This document shows positions 1 through 8,717 of a DNA stretch of 64,000 nucleotides, piece by piece. The notes under the pieces are model-generated. The model was given only the letters and a program-made list of their open reading frames with translations, was not told the origin of the DNA and searched no databases. The DNA comes from a virus. The stretch is taken from the IMG/VR virus record IMGVR_UViG_3300029911_000002, positions 62,001 through 126,000 of that record; one strand, given 5' to 3'. Position numbers and translations under genes: made by a program. Position 1 is the first letter of the stretch; every line of letters starts with the position of its first letter.

Positions 1-138
1 TATATTTTAATTAATAGCACTAAATTTATTTTAGATGATGATGACACTAGAATAGATCCAAAATTATATGAATATTTTAGTAATATTCAAGAACTACGAA
101 AACTTAAATTAAAAAAATTAGATGAAATATCTATGTAA
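1..138 (+). CDS. C-terminal part of an MKYLCKK-type small protein (cut by window edge)
   Basis: The frame is open from base 1 and ends in LRKLKLKKLDEISM and a stop. It is nearly identical to the C-terminal 46 codons of the next gene, so the two are tandem duplicates. Its last 17 nt also encode the start of the next gene in another frame. Function unknown. Confidence 0.7.
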   Translation, partial: YILINSTKFILDDDDTRIDPKLYEYFSNIQELRKLKLKKLDEISM

Positions 139-376
139 AAAAGCATATAATGAAAATTTTATTGTAGGAAAGTATTATTATTCTGATAATAATATTCATT
201 CTGATAATATGTCATATAGAAATATTAACTATAATTATAAATATATTTTAATTAATAGCACTAAATTTATTTTAGATAATAACACTATAATAGATCCAAA
301 ATTATATGAATATTTTAGTAATATTCAAGAACTACGAAAACTTAAATTAAAAAAGTTATATGAAATATCTATGTAA
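122..376 (+). CDS. MKYLCKK-type small protein
   Basis: 84 aa, starting MKYLCKKAY, followed by a compact F(I)VGKYYYS segment and a basic R-KL-KL tail. The start lies inside the end of the preceding copy (17-nt overlap), and the end overlaps the next copy by the same 17 nt, so the EISM stop of one gene and the MKYLC start of the next are the same DNA in two frames. Translation is probably coupled. The family is not one I recognise. Confidence 0.75.
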   Translation: MKYLCKKAYNENFIVGKYYYSDNNIHSDNMSYRNINYNYKYILINSTKFILDNNTIIDPKLYEYFSNIQELRKLKLKKLYEISM

Positions 377-569
377 AAAATCATATCCAGATTTTATTGT
401 AGGAAAATATTATTATAGTGAGAACTATGATTATGAAGGTTTTATAATAATAAATCAACATATGTTTTTTGACTTTCCTGAAATTAAAACAGGAAATATT
501 CATGACTATTTTGAAACAATGCCAGAAATTAGAAGAAAAAAGCTAGCAAAATTACAAGAATTCAAATAA
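360..569 (+). CDS. MKYLCKK-type small protein
   Basis: 69 aa. Third tandem member: MKYLCKKSY, then FIVGKYYYSE, an acidic middle and an IRRKKLAKLQEF tail. Diverged in the middle from the two preceding copies while the ends are conserved. Last gene of this short plus-strand run. Confidence 0.75.
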   Translation: MKYLCKKSYPDFIVGKYYYSENYDYEGFIIINQHMFFDFPEIKTGNIHDYFETMPEIRRKKLAKLQEFK

Positions 570-623
570 TTTAAACATTCGTTTATTTTTTGTATATAAT
601 ACAAATTTAAATCGGTTTTTTAT

Positions 624-2069
624 TTAATAATTTATCAATGATGTTGTAGTTAATGTCAACCATATTTTTTCTTTATCAGTATCAAATAATACTTTATTAT
701 TTTTTTCTAAATAATTATGAAAATCTTCACTTTCTATAATTTCAATAAATGAGTCAACATTTTTTTTATCCATAACAACAGATAATCCAGATAATATTAA
801 CGTAGGAGATTTCATTATTTTATAATGAATTTTGCCCTTTATAAATGTAATAGGTAATATTATCTGAATCTCATTTTCATTCAGTTCTTTTAATAAGCCT
901 TGTTTTCTACCGTATCCGTACCATGCATCATATTTAGATAATTTAGTAATATTACCATTATCTCTTTTATTTAATTCATATTTATTATCTAATAGATATT
1001 TATATGCTAACGGAAAATCTTCAATTAAAATATCTTTAGTTATAATTTTATTATTAATATAAGGATATATGAACCAATAATCTTTTTTAGTAGTTGATTT
1101 ATATGCCTTTTTACAAATATTTTTTTCTATTTTAATATTAGAATCATTTTTATAAACATAATTATCATCAGAATAATCAAATTTGTAAATTTTATCTCTA
1201 AGTGTTGCTATTCCGCCATTTGCATATTTAATTATATTTTTTAAATTATTTGATGTCTCTTGTTTAAACCAATTACAATTTTTCTTACTTAATATCTGTG
1301 AAACTGATTCTGTTTCATATTCAAAAGTATCATTAATTATATCATTACAAATTATTATACATGTATAAGCTGAAATATTATCCCAAATTTTATTATTTTT
1401 ATTATCATATATTTTTAATAATCTATTATTTATAATTTCTCTTAATATTTCTCCTGTTTTATTTATTAAAAATGAATTAGGTATAATAAATCCTACTTTC
1501 TTACTAATTTTTAATGATTTTTCAATAAATGCATAATATAAATCTATATTTCCTTTTTTAATAGTTTCAAAATTTAATTCTTTTAATTTATTAACATAAT
1601 CATTTTCTAAATTTTGAATTCTTACATATGGAGGATTTCCAAATATGATATCAAATTTCATGTCAACAAATAAAAAATCACTATTTTGTATATTTACTAA
1701 TAATAATTGATTATTATATCCTAATACATTAAAATATCTATTTAATAATTCTTTTAAAATATTTATAAAATTAATATCGATATCATAACAATATAATCTA
1801 TTTTCAACAAAAAATATCATATCATTTAATTCGACATTTTGTTTTCTAAAATATTCTAAAAGACTAAACACAAAAGAACCTTTACCAACACTTGGTTCAC
1901 AAATAATATCTGTTATTTTTGGCTCTAAATATTCAATTATTTGTTCACATACTATACTTTTTGTAAATACAACTCCTTGTTTTTTTATTAATTCAATATC
2001 ATTTGAATCAAAATTATTACTTTCATTTATTATTTCACTTATTATTTCACTTATTTCATTTTCATTCAT
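624..2069 (-). CDS. N6-adenine DNA methyltransferase, Eco57I/TaqI-like
   Basis: 481 aa. A motif I-like CEPSVGKGSF at about residue 58 should bind AdoMet, and the catalytic NPPYVRI (motif IV) lies at about residue 145. That motif order is typical of N6-adenine methyltransferases of the Eco57I/TaqI type. The C-terminal half would be the target-recognition region. No endonuclease domain or partner is seen nearby, so it probably works as a solitary methylase protecting phage DNA from host restriction. Convergent with the small genes on its left. Confidence 0.85.
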   Translation of the reverse strand: MNENEISEIISEIINESNNFDSNDIELIKKQGVVFTKSIVCEQIIEYLEPKITDIICEPSVGKGSFVFSLLEYFRKQNVELNDMIFFVENRLYCYDIDINFINILKELLNRYFNVLGYNNQLLLVNIQNSDFLFVDMKFDIIFGNPPYVRIQNLENDYVNKLKELNFETIKKGNIDLYYAFIEKSLKISKKVGFIIPNSFLINKTGEILREIINNRLLKIYDNKNNKIWDNISAYTCIIICNDIINDTFEYETESVSQILSKKNCNWFKQETSNNLKNIIKYANGGIATLRDKIYKFDYSDDNYVYKNDSNIKIEKNICKKAYKSTTKKDYWFIYPYINNKIITKDILIEDFPLAYKYLLDNKYELNKRDNGNITKLSKYDAWYGYGRKQGLLKELNENEIQIILPITFIKGKIHYKIMKSPTLILSGLSVVMDKKNVDSFIEIIESEDFHNYLEKNNKVLFDTDKEKIWLTLTTTSLINY

Positions 2070-2210
2070 TCATGTTAATTATTTTTATCTATTTAGTATA
2101 TTTTCAACATTTTGTTTATATATTTAATATGAATTTGTTAATATATTTTACATCGTAATAATATTTATAATAATAATTTATAAAAAAGTCATATTTTTAA
2201 AAATTTATTG

Positions 2211-2218
2211 TATCTTTG
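2211..2218 (+). promoter_or_regulatory. Bacteroidota-type promoter (-7 element)
   Basis: TATCTTTG fits the TAnnTTTG -7 consensus of Bacteroidota promoters and lies 15 nt before the start of the MKYLCKK gene at 2233. No clear TTTG -33 box. Confidence 0.6.
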
Positions 2219-2232
2219 TAAAAAAGATTAAT

Positions 2233-2445
2233 ATGAAATATCTATGTAAAAAGACATATTTATCATATTTTATATTTGGTGAATATTATGAAAGTGAATT
2301 AGGTAGAGATAATACTATAAACATGATCATTGATAGTAACTCATGGATACATTTTAAGTTAGATAAAAATTCAAAGTTATATGAGTATTTTTATGATGAA
2401 AATCAAATTAGAAAAATGAAATTAAAAAAATTAAAAATATTTTAA
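2233..2445 (+). CDS. MKYLCKK-type small protein
   Basis: 70 aa. MKYLCKKTY start, FIFGEYYESE segment and RKMKLKKLKIF tail match the genes at 122 and 360, but this copy stands alone behind its own host-type promoter. Followed after 1 nt by the zinc-binding protein gene at 2447. Function unknown. Confidence 0.75.
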   Translation: MKYLCKKTYLSYFIFGEYYESELGRDNTINMIIDSNSWIHFKLDKNSKLYEYFYDENQIRKMKLKKLKIF

Positions 2446-2446
2446 T

Positions 2447-3136
2447 ATGAAAGTAAGAATGTCAAGCAAAAATGATTATGATTCTAAATATGATTGGAAT
2501 TGTTTTTGTCAAGGTGGAGAATCTGGAATCGTTTTACCATCAGGTAGTTTTGATAAATTATTTTCTGGAAATCCAATAGAAGGATTATCAGAAGGAATAT
2601 CAAGTAAAGAAACTTATACTACCGCATTTTTTGAAGCATTTCCTAAAACTCCAGATTGCTTTATTCGTGGAGAAGGTAAAACAATTGAAGAAGCTGAAGA
2701 AAGTGCTTGGAAAAAATTTCAAAAGATTATAACTTGTAATCATGAAATGGAACGTAGAGATAGAACAGATGGTTATGCATATTGTAAACATTGCTCATAT
2801 TCAGCGACTGTATTTGAACCTTTAACTAAATGTTGTAAATGTGGTAAACCAACCGCATATAGTACTGATTATAAAGGTAATTATTATTGTAAAAAACATC
2901 ACTTTACAAAGCCAAAAAATCCAAATCATTCAATGTGGGAGATTGAGCATAAAAGACTTTCAAGAAAGCATAAGAAATTATTAAAAATATGTGCTAAAAA
3001 AATGTTTGAATCAGAAGGTCATTATGGTAAAATTAAATTTAAATACTTTGCAGGAAAAATTCTTACTTGTGATGGGTATAGATTAGATATTTTATTTAGA
3101 AGTCAAGAAATAAAGTTTATACAAAAATGGAAATAA
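2447..3136 (+). CDS. Protein with two cysteine/histidine clusters, likely zinc-binding
   Basis: 229 aa. The N-terminal part is soluble and glycine/serine rich; around residue 80 is GEGKTIEEAEESAWKKF, a segment I associate with phage hypothetical proteins. A CNHE...YCKHC cluster (residues ~102-121) is followed by CCKCGKP...YYCKKHH (~133-155), a treble-clef-like arrangement. The tail is lysine rich. Probably binds zinc and possibly nucleic acid; no enzymatic motif seen. Confidence 0.6.
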   Translation: MKVRMSSKNDYDSKYDWNCFCQGGESGIVLPSGSFDKLFSGNPIEGLSEGISSKETYTTAFFEAFPKTPDCFIRGEGKTIEEAEESAWKKFQKIITCNHEMERRDRTDGYAYCKHCSYSATVFEPLTKCCKCGKPTAYSTDYKGNYYCKKHHFTKPKNPNHSMWEIEHKRLSRKHKKLLKICAKKMFESEGHYGKIKFKYFAGKILTCDGYRLDILFRSQEIKFIQKWK

Positions 3137-3145
3137 TTAAAAAAA

Positions 3146-3170
3146 GCATCAATTAAATTGATTCTTTTTT
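3146..3170. terminator. Bidirectional terminator
   Basis: ATCAATT/AATTGAT hairpin flanked by an A-run and a T-run, between convergent genes. Confidence 0.75.
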
Positions 3171-3675
3171 ATAAGTTAAAGTTTGAAGATGCTAAATGAA
3201 GAGGTAAATTTTCAGTTATAACATCATATAAAATTTTGAATTCATCAATTATATCACCCATTGTTTTAGATTTTTTAATAATATTTTCTATTATAGGTGA
3301 ATATATTTCAGTTAATTCAGTGTATACGTTATCTGGCATTTTCCTAATCTCAATTTTTGATGGACCTCCTATAAATCCATTAATTGGTGATGTATGATAT
3401 TTAATTCTATTAACTGAATATTTTGGATTCATTGATTGCATAGCTGATTCCCTCTCTTTTTCTGTTATTATAATTTTTCTTAATTCAGGATCATTTAAGC
3501 ATTCAGATTTTTCTATTATTTGTTCAATAATACCATAAATTGGAGAGCATGACCGATAATTAGTACCATAAGTCATATTTCCGTTACTGTTATTTATAGT
3601 AATATTAAAATCTTTATTCTTATATAAAGTAATTTCTCTCTCTTTCTGTTTTTCAAACGTTTTTAAATATTTCAT
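3169..3675 (-). CDS. KFN-family protein
   Basis: 168 aa, MKYLKTFEKQ at the N-terminus and SSNFNL at the C-terminus. The middle has no recognisable domain. Last gene of the minus-strand run. Confidence 0.65.
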   Translation of the reverse strand: MKYLKTFEKQKEREITLYKNKDFNITINNSNGNMTYGTNYRSCSPIYGIIEQIIEKSECLNDPELRKIIITEKERESAMQSMNPKYSVNRIKYHTSPINGFIGGPSKIEIRKMPDNVYTELTEIYSPIIENIIKKSKTMGDIIDEFKILYDVITENLPLHLASSNFNL

Positions 3676-3684
3676 ATAAATAGT

Positions 3685-3894
3685 TTATGATAATTTTTTA
3701 TATTGATTATCTGTTATTATTAATATATAATCACCTTCAGTGGTTGATATATTATATACACTCTGATTATTATTTATAGCAGATAAGATATCAAGATATT
3801 CATCTATCATATCCAAATCTAAATTTTTTTCAGATAATTTAGATGTCACGATTTCTTTAGTTATTTGTGATAACTCTAATATTCTAACTTTCAT
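3685..3894 (-). CDS. Small hypothetical protein
   Basis: 69 aa, MKVRILELSQ start, mostly helical and charged. It lacks the shared N- and C-terminal motifs of its neighbours. Function unknown. Confidence 0.5.
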   Translation of the reverse strand: MKVRILELSQITKEIVTSKLSEKNLDLDMIDEYLDILSAINNNQSVYNISTTEGDYILIITDNQYKKLS

Positions 3895-3957
3895 TAGTGT
3901 ATATTAATATTAATTTTTAATTGTAATACTTTGTTAATGATTATTATATATTAATTT

Positions 3958-4296
3958 TTATAAGTTGAATTTATCTGATGTCAGTTCAAAATCTTGAAGT
4001 TTAACCTTTCCCATAAATAATGCATGATCTCTATTATCTGGTTCTAATTTTAAAATCCATTCAAAATATTCATCATAATCATCTGTTAAGCTATTATATT
4101 GTTTAACTTTTTCTTTATAAATATATACAAGAACATTTTCATTAGTATACCAAAGGCACCAATCTTCAATTAAATCATCTGGTACTCCTATCTTTTTTAA
4201 AGACAATCTAAAATATGGTTGCAATAATGTTACTTGCCAATATTTATCCTCATATTTCCAATCACCATATTTTTCAAATGTATTTATATATTTCAT
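3958..4296 (-). CDS. KFN-family protein
   Basis: 112 aa, MKYINTFEKYGDW to TSDKFNL. The interior is rich in Trp and Tyr with a charged DDYDEYFEW segment. ATGA overlap with the upstream gene at 4293 suggests coupled translation. Confidence 0.7.
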   Translation of the reverse strand: MKYINTFEKYGDWKYEDKYWQVTLLQPYFRLSLKKIGVPDDLIEDWCLWYTNENVLVYIYKEKVKQYNSLTDDYDEYFEWILKLEPDNRDHALFMGKVKLQDFELTSDKFNL

Positions 4297-4628
4297 AGAT
4301 TAAAATTTTTTGCTTTTATTTTATATTCTAAATCTTCTTTATTTTCAGAATAATCAATAATACTACTATATAAAAATTCTCTAAATCCAATATTATGATT
4401 AAGATTATAATTCTCATATCCAAATAAACTTGCAATCTCCATAGGTATATCTTCGTATTCAACACTTACTGTATTGAAATGATATTTTATTTCAATTTTT
4501 ATAATTTTACCAATAGTATTATCAATAAAATCAGTCATTTCTTTATTCTGCATGGAAGATTTCATTAATACATAATCTCCTACTTTTGGTTCATCTTTAA
4601 TATTTTCAAATTTCTTTATATATTTCAT
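4293..4628 (-). CDS. KFN-family protein with SH3-like VGDYVL core
   Basis: 111 aa. MKYIKKFE, then VGDYVLMK...NNTIGKIIKIE...VEYEDIP, a pattern of short beta strands that resembles an SH3/KOW-like barrel, ending AKNFNL. Paralogues with the same VGDYVL...IGK...Y-IP pattern are at 4625, 20348, 21083, 21861, 22193, 35937 and 41494. Confidence 0.75.
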   Translation of the reverse strand: MKYIKKFENIKDEPKVGDYVLMKSSMQNKEMTDFIDNTIGKIIKIEIKYHFNTVSVEYEDIPMEIASLFGYENYNLNHNIGFREFLYSSIIDYSENKEDLEYKIKAKNFNL

Positions 4629-4936
4629 AAGTTAAATTTATTTGCTTGTAATTTCAATTTTAATTCTTCAATTGTTTTTCCATATTCCACTAATAATTCG
4701 ATATCAAAAATTCTTGTACCATCATGAAAAAATAAATCTATATTATCTGGTATATTTTCATATCTAACTCTACATTTATATTTTTTTAAATTTGGATCGA
4801 ATTCTACAGCTGTTAATCTACCAAAATTTTTAGTTACAAAATTTATAACGCTATTAGTACTATAACTATTCATTAAAACATAATCACCAACTTCTGGTAA
4901 ATCAATATTATTTTCAAATTTCTTTATATATTTCAT
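4625..4936 (-). CDS. KFN-family protein with SH3-like VGDYVL core
   Basis: 103 aa. MKYIKKFENN, VGDYVLMNSY, NFGRLTAVEF and RYENIPD follow the barrel pattern; ends ANKFNL. ATGA overlaps with both neighbours. Confidence 0.75.
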   Translation of the reverse strand: MKYIKKFENNIDLPEVGDYVLMNSYSTNSVINFVTKNFGRLTAVEFDPNLKKYKCRVRYENIPDNIDLFFHDGTRIFDIELLVEYGKTIEELKLKLQANKFNL

Positions 4937-5184
4937 AAATTAAATTTATTGGTATTTAATAATAATTCAAAATTTTCAATTTCTAATGAAGTTAAAAATC
5001 TTAAAATTTGTTCTTTAATAATTCCAATTTTACATATTTCATTTTGAACTAAATAAAATGACTCGTCTTTTTTAATTATTTTAGCATCAAATGTATAGTT
5101 ATTTTGTCTATATTTTATATAATCACCAACTTTACAATCGTTAGGATTAAATAATTTCTTTTCAAATCTTTTTATATATTTCAT
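4933..5184 (-). CDS. KFN-family protein, short SH3-like
   Basis: 83 aa. MKYIKRFEKK, VGDYIKYRQ, then a strand-rich segment and TNKFNL. Smaller than the other barrel-type members. Confidence 0.7.
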   Translation of the reverse strand: MKYIKRFEKKLFNPNDCKVGDYIKYRQNNYTFDAKIIKKDESFYLVQNEICKIGIIKEQILRFLTSLEIENFELLLNTNKFNL

Positions 5185-5678
5185 AAGTTAAATTTATCTA
5201 TATTATTATATAATCCAGGAATACTATAAATATTTCTAAAATATTTCGGAGTCATAAATTTTTCCTTCTTACAATCATAAACAAAAACTACTTCAATTTT
5301 TCTATAATCTTTTAAAAATACATGAATATCTCCAAATTCTGCTGATTCACCATCGTAATTGACTCCTAATACAAAATCTGGTCCTTCACTTACATAATCA
5401 AATTCATATTGATTGATAGCATTTACTCCATCTTTTATTGATTTTGGAGTACCATCAAACCAATCGCAAACATCTATAGCAGCAGAGATATAATCATTAT
5501 CTGTTACATCATCAGCCATTCCAAATGCATATTCTAAAATTTGATGATTTAATGGTATAGGATCATCAGAAGGTAACGGCTTACCATTACAAAAACTAAG
5601 TGCAATTTCTGGTGTAACTTCTAAATAAAATTCAGCATCATTTTGATCTAAACTTTCAAACCTTTTTATATATTTCAT
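5181..5678 (-). CDS. KFN-family protein
   Basis: 165 aa, acidic. MKYIKRFESL to NIDKFNL. The interior has a DVCDWFDGTPKSIKDGV stretch and several strands. No known fold recognised. Overlaps both neighbours by ATGA. Confidence 0.7.
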   Translation of the reverse strand: MKYIKRFESLDQNDAEFYLEVTPEIALSFCNGKPLPSDDPIPLNHQILEYAFGMADDVTDNDYISAAIDVCDWFDGTPKSIKDGVNAINQYEFDYVSEGPDFVLGVNYDGESAEFGDIHVFLKDYRKIEVVFVYDCKKEKFMTPKYFRNIYSIPGLYNNIDKFNL

Positions 5679-5920
5679 AAGTTAAATTTAATTGTTTGAT
5701 TAACTTGTTCAGGATCTTTTAATATTCTATATAATTCTAACCATCTTGTTATTTCTTCATATTCATCATCATCATATCTCCATTCATTTGGTAAAGTTGG
5801 ATCATGAACTATTTCGTCATCATCATAAAGAATTTCAAATTTTTCTCCTATTAATACATTGAGTTCTTCCTTCGTAACTCTTATTATTTTTTTGCTACTC
5901 AAAGCATATAACGCTATCAT
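5675..5920 (-). CDS. KFN-family protein lacking the N-terminal motif
   Basis: 81 aa. The core (VTKEELNVLIGEKFEILYDD...EWRYDDDEYEEITRW) is a close paralogue of the gene upstream (5895), and it ends IKFNL. It starts MIALYALSSKK instead of MKYIKxFE. The start lies 26 nt inside the upstream gene, which lacks the C-terminal motif, so the pair looks like a split duplication. Confidence 0.65.
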   Translation of the reverse strand: MIALYALSSKKIIRVTKEELNVLIGEKFEILYDDDEIVHDPTLPNEWRYDDDEYEEITRWLELYRILKDPEQVNQTIKFNL

Positions 5921-6164
5921 GCCTTCTAAATGATTTTAAAAACTTTTTTATATCATCTTCTTCATCTGAATCATATCTCCATTCATCTAGATGATTTGAA
6001 TCATATCTAATTCTTTCATTATCATAAAGAACTGTAAAATCATTGTCTATTAATGCATCAAGTTCTTCTTGAGTTACTTTTATAATTTTAGAATCATTAT
6101 CTAAATTTATTAAATTAATCATATTTTCTTTTTTCCTTGATTCAAATGTTTTTATGTATTTCAT
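5895..6164 (-). CDS. KFN-family protein lacking the C-terminal motif
   Basis: 89 aa. MKYIKTFESRKK followed by a core (VTQEELDALIDNDFTVLYDN...EWRYDSDEEDD) paralogous to that of 5675, but the end is HDSVICFE rather than KFNL. Read with the gene at 5675 it gives one complete N motif and one complete C motif around two copies of the core. Confidence 0.65.
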   Translation of the reverse strand: MKYIKTFESRKKENMINLINLDNDSKIIKVTQEELDALIDNDFTVLYDNERIRYDSNHLDEWRYDSDEEDDIKKFLKSFRRHDSVICFE

Positions 6165-6475
6165 AAGTTAAATTTATTTGCACTATCATTAAGTTCAATT
6201 CGGTTATATAATTCTTCTGTTGTTATTTCTTTACCAAATTCATCAACTAATTTATATGAAAAATTTAATAATCCTTCTTCAAGAATAATATGCTCAATTG
6301 TATATTGTATTAACGATTTTTTATCATTTTTATAATCCTTTTCATATTGTATATAATAACTATCTTTAATCAAATCATCAAAAGGAATATGACGTTTATC
6401 AACTGGTATAGTAACAATAGCGAATATTCCTGTAATGCTATCAGTTGAATTTTCATTAAATTTTTTTATTTTCAT
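6161..6475 (-). CDS. KFN-family protein
   Basis: 104 aa. MKIKKFNEN (a variant start) to SANKFNL. Beta-rich N-terminal half (GIFAIVTIPVDKRHIPF), then a helical tail. First gene of this minus-strand array, divergent from the ankyrin genes at 6535. Confidence 0.65.
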   Translation of the reverse strand: MKIKKFNENSTDSITGIFAIVTIPVDKRHIPFDDLIKDSYYIQYEKDYKNDKKSLIQYTIEHIILEEGLLNFSYKLVDEFGKEITTEELYNRIELNDSANKFNL

Positions 6476-6516
6476 ATTAATAATTGATTTTATCTATATA
6501 TAAAATTTATAAGTTA

Positions 6517-6531
6517 TTTTTTATATATAAA
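6517..6531 (+). promoter_or_regulatory. TTTTTTATATATAA motif (candidate phage late promoter)
   Basis: One of many TTTTTTATATATA tracts just before a start codon. Others precede 17808, 27999, 34809, 42784, 46478 and 47747 on the plus strand, and 14995, 32738, 41823 and 54047 on the minus strand. By position and sequence it could be the counterpart of the T4 late box TATAAATA; that is inference. Confidence 0.4.
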
Positions 6532-6534
6532 GAT

Positions 6535-7050
6535 ATGAAACATTTGAAATTATATGAGGAATTAAAATTCAATGAGAAACAATACCATACTTATGAACTA
6601 TTGAATCTTGTTCAGATGCATGATTTAGGTTCAAAAGGAGAAGCTGAAATGATTGATATGATAAATTCTGGACAAATAGATTTAAATTTACAAGATCAAC
6701 TAAGTTATAGAACAGCTTTAATATATTCTATGATTAATAGATATGAAAAAGTATTTGATGAATTGATAAAATCAGATGTGAATTTAGATTTACAAGATGA
6801 TAATGGAAATACAGCATTAATAATCTCAGCAATAGGTAGCACTGGAAGTAGTAGTGATTATTATAAATCTATAATGGAAAAATTAATTGATGCAGGAGCA
6901 GATTGGAATAAAACACAAAATTATGGACGTGAAAAAGATTTTCTTGAACATATACAAGATAACGAATTTAAAAGACATATATTAAAGAAATATCATAAAC
7001 AATATGAAATATATTTAATGATAAAAACTTCTGAAAAATTTAATATATGA
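6535..7050 (+). CDS. Ankyrin-repeat KFN-family protein
   Basis: 171 aa from the ATG at 6535; an in-frame ATG at 6484 lies upstream of the promoter-like tract and the MKHLKLYEE motif, so I prefer 6535. About three ankyrin-like units are visible: DLNLQDQLSYRTALIYSM, NLDLQDDNGNTALIISA and a unit ending DAGADWNK. Ends SEKFNI. Ankyrin repeats bind proteins, so a host or phage protein is the likely partner. Confidence 0.8.
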   Translation: MKHLKLYEELKFNEKQYHTYELLNLVQMHDLGSKGEAEMIDMINSGQIDLNLQDQLSYRTALIYSMINRYEKVFDELIKSDVNLDLQDDNGNTALIISAIGSTGSSSDYYKSIMEKLIDAGADWNKTQNYGREKDFLEHIQDNEFKRHILKKYHKQYEIYLMIKTSEKFNI

Positions 7051-7520
7051 AATATATAAAAACATTTGAACAAAATTTAGATTTAAATAATGAATTAATA
7101 GACTCTTGTATAAATAATAATATAAAAAAAGTTGAAAGTTTAATAAAACAAGGAGCTGATGTTAATTATATCAATAAAGATGGTTTCAACTCATTAATAT
7201 ATTCTGTTAATAATATTGATATTTTAAAAATATTAATTAAAAACGGAGCGGATGTAAATATCCAAGATACTACAAATCAAGGTTATACACCATTATTACT
7301 AGCATCCTCTAATAGATTTATGTTTCCTTATATCGAAAATTATGATACTATAAAATTATTAATAGATTCAGGAGCTGATTGGAATGTTAAAGGTAGAATT
7401 GTTAAAATTACTTTTTTTGATTATTTACCTACTGAAATTAAAGAAAAAATTAAAAAAGATTATCCAGATAAATATGAAGATTATTTATTACAACAAGAAG
7501 CTGAAAAATTCAACATATAA
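7047..7520 (+). CDS. Ankyrin-repeat KFN-family protein
   Basis: 157 aa. MKYIKTFEQN, then ankyrin units with the typical KQGADVNYINKDG, KNGADVNIQD and DSGADWNVKG turns; ends AEKFNI. Overlaps the previous ankyrin gene by ATGA. The C-terminal motif is present although no gene follows, so it is not only a device for starting a downstream gene. Confidence 0.85.
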   Translation: MKYIKTFEQNLDLNNELIDSCINNNIKKVESLIKQGADVNYINKDGFNSLIYSVNNIDILKILIKNGADVNIQDTTNQGYTPLLLASSNRFMFPYIENYDTIKLLIDSGADWNVKGRIVKITFFDYLPTEIKEKIKKDYPDKYEDYLLQQEAEKFNI

Positions 7521-7550
7521 AAAAAGACTCAATTAAATTGAGTCTTTTTT
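7521..7550. terminator. Bidirectional terminator
   Basis: GACTCAATT/AATTGAGTC hairpin with A- and T-runs between convergent genes. Confidence 0.8.
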
Positions 7551-7573
7551 AAATTTTAGAAATATATTAATTT

Positions 7574-7774
7574 TTAATTTATTACTTCTACATTAGAACA
7601 ATTCAGTCCTTTTTTACCTTCAACTAGATCAAAACTGACTTCGTCATTTTCATATATTTTGTCTATCAAATTTGTGATGTGAACAAAATATTCCTTACCT
7701 GTTTCTTTTTCGGCTACGAACCCATATCCTTTTTCCGAATTGAAAAATTTTACGGTGCCATTTAATTTACTCAT
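7574..7774 (-). CDS. Cold-shock-domain protein (CspA-like)
   Basis: 66 aa, the full length of a single cold-shock domain. RNP1 is KGYGFV and RNP2 is YFVHIT; the start GTVKFFNSEKGYGFV is the canonical beta1-beta2 of the family. Binds single-stranded RNA or DNA in the cytoplasm and may melt RNA structure for translation. Its leader carries a small GTGGA/TCCAC hairpin around 7800. Confidence 0.92.
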   Translation of the reverse strand: MSKLNGTVKFFNSEKGYGFVAEKETGKEYFVHITNLIDKIYENDEVSFDLVEGKKGLNCSNVEVIN

Positions 7775-7841
7775 TATTTATTATTATTTTTATTATTGTG
7801 GATAAATTCCACATTCTATATAGTAATAAAAAATAATAAGT

Positions 7842-8717
7842 TTATAAATATTTGAAATAATTATTTTTATAAGATTTTTTGTTACCTGATAATACTTCCC
7901 ATATTCTATTAGTTTTAGTATTAAAATACGACGCACAATTTTTTACACTATTAAATTCTTTAATTATTTCTCCACTTTCTGATATTTGAGCAACTTTTTT
8001 AGATCTTAATAATTTATATTCTTCAGTCATAGGTCTTTTTTTTACACCAATCATAGCTTTACTCATTTTCAATTTAACTTCATCTGTTCTTTTTTGACCA
8101 GTATTCTTTTTTACCCTTTTTTCAATAGTTTCTTTACTTTGCTGTTTACCTTTTTTTGAAATGCTTATTTTTAATTTAGCTTCATCACTCATTTTTTTAC
8201 CTTTATTTAATATACTTAATTTTAATTTAGTTTCATCACTTGTTATTCTACCTTTTTGTGATTTACTCATTTTTAATTTAGTTTCATCTGAAATATTTAT
8301 TCCTTTTAATTTTTCTGATATTATTTTTTTTGTTTCTTCACTTTGTTTTATACCAAAGTGACTTTTGTTTCCAATACTTTTTTGCCTTAATATATCTTTT
8401 GTTTTGTCACTATGTTTCATTCCTAAATTATGTCCAGCATTAGGTAAAATATTATATCCATTTTTACAGCAATCAAAAAAATCAATATAATATTGTTCTC
8501 TAATTAAAATTTCATTAATACTACATTCTTCTAAAATTGTATATGTAAAATTTTCAATACCATATTTATCATAAGCTCTTTGTAATTTAATAGAATGATG
8601 TTTATTCTTTTTTAATTGATTCTTATGTTGAGTAAATCTTCCTTTAACATTTATTGATGATCCAACATAACATTTATTATTTATTAAATTTGTTATTTTA
8701 TATACACCAATAATCAT
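7842..8717 (-). CDS. GIY-YIG homing endonuclease with NUMOD3 repeats (Seg-like)
   Basis: 291 aa. N-terminal GIY-YIG domain: GVYKITN, CYVGSS, then R26 and H29, and an E at the end of KYGIENFTYTILEE. Residues ~100-215 hold repeated SDETKLKMSKSQKG-type units (NUMOD3, DNA-binding), and the C-terminus SVKNCASYFNTKTNRIWEVLSG resembles a NUMOD1/IENR1 HTH. Free-standing enzymes of this type spread by cutting related phage genomes. It overlaps the small gene upstream by ATGA. Confidence 0.9.
   Translation of the reverse strand: MIIGVYKITNLINNKCYVGSSINVKGRFTQHKNQLKKNKHHSIKLQRAYDKYGIENFTYTILEECSINEILIREQYYIDFFDCCKNGYNILPNAGHNLGMKHSDKTKDILRQKSIGNKSHFGIKQSEETKKIISEKLKGINISDETKLKMSKSQKGRITSDETKLKLSILNKGKKMSDEAKLKISISKKGKQQSKETIEKRVKKNTGQKRTDEVKLKMSKAMIGVKKRPMTEEYKLLRSKKVAQISESGEIIKEFNSVKNCASYFNTKTNRIWEVLSGNKKSYKNNYFKYL

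Noticed and set aside
8161-8361. Plus-strand ORF of 66 aa inside the GIY-YIG gene
   Set aside because: Antisense to the NUMOD3 repeats; hydrophobic repeats are a by-product of the lysine-rich sense strand.
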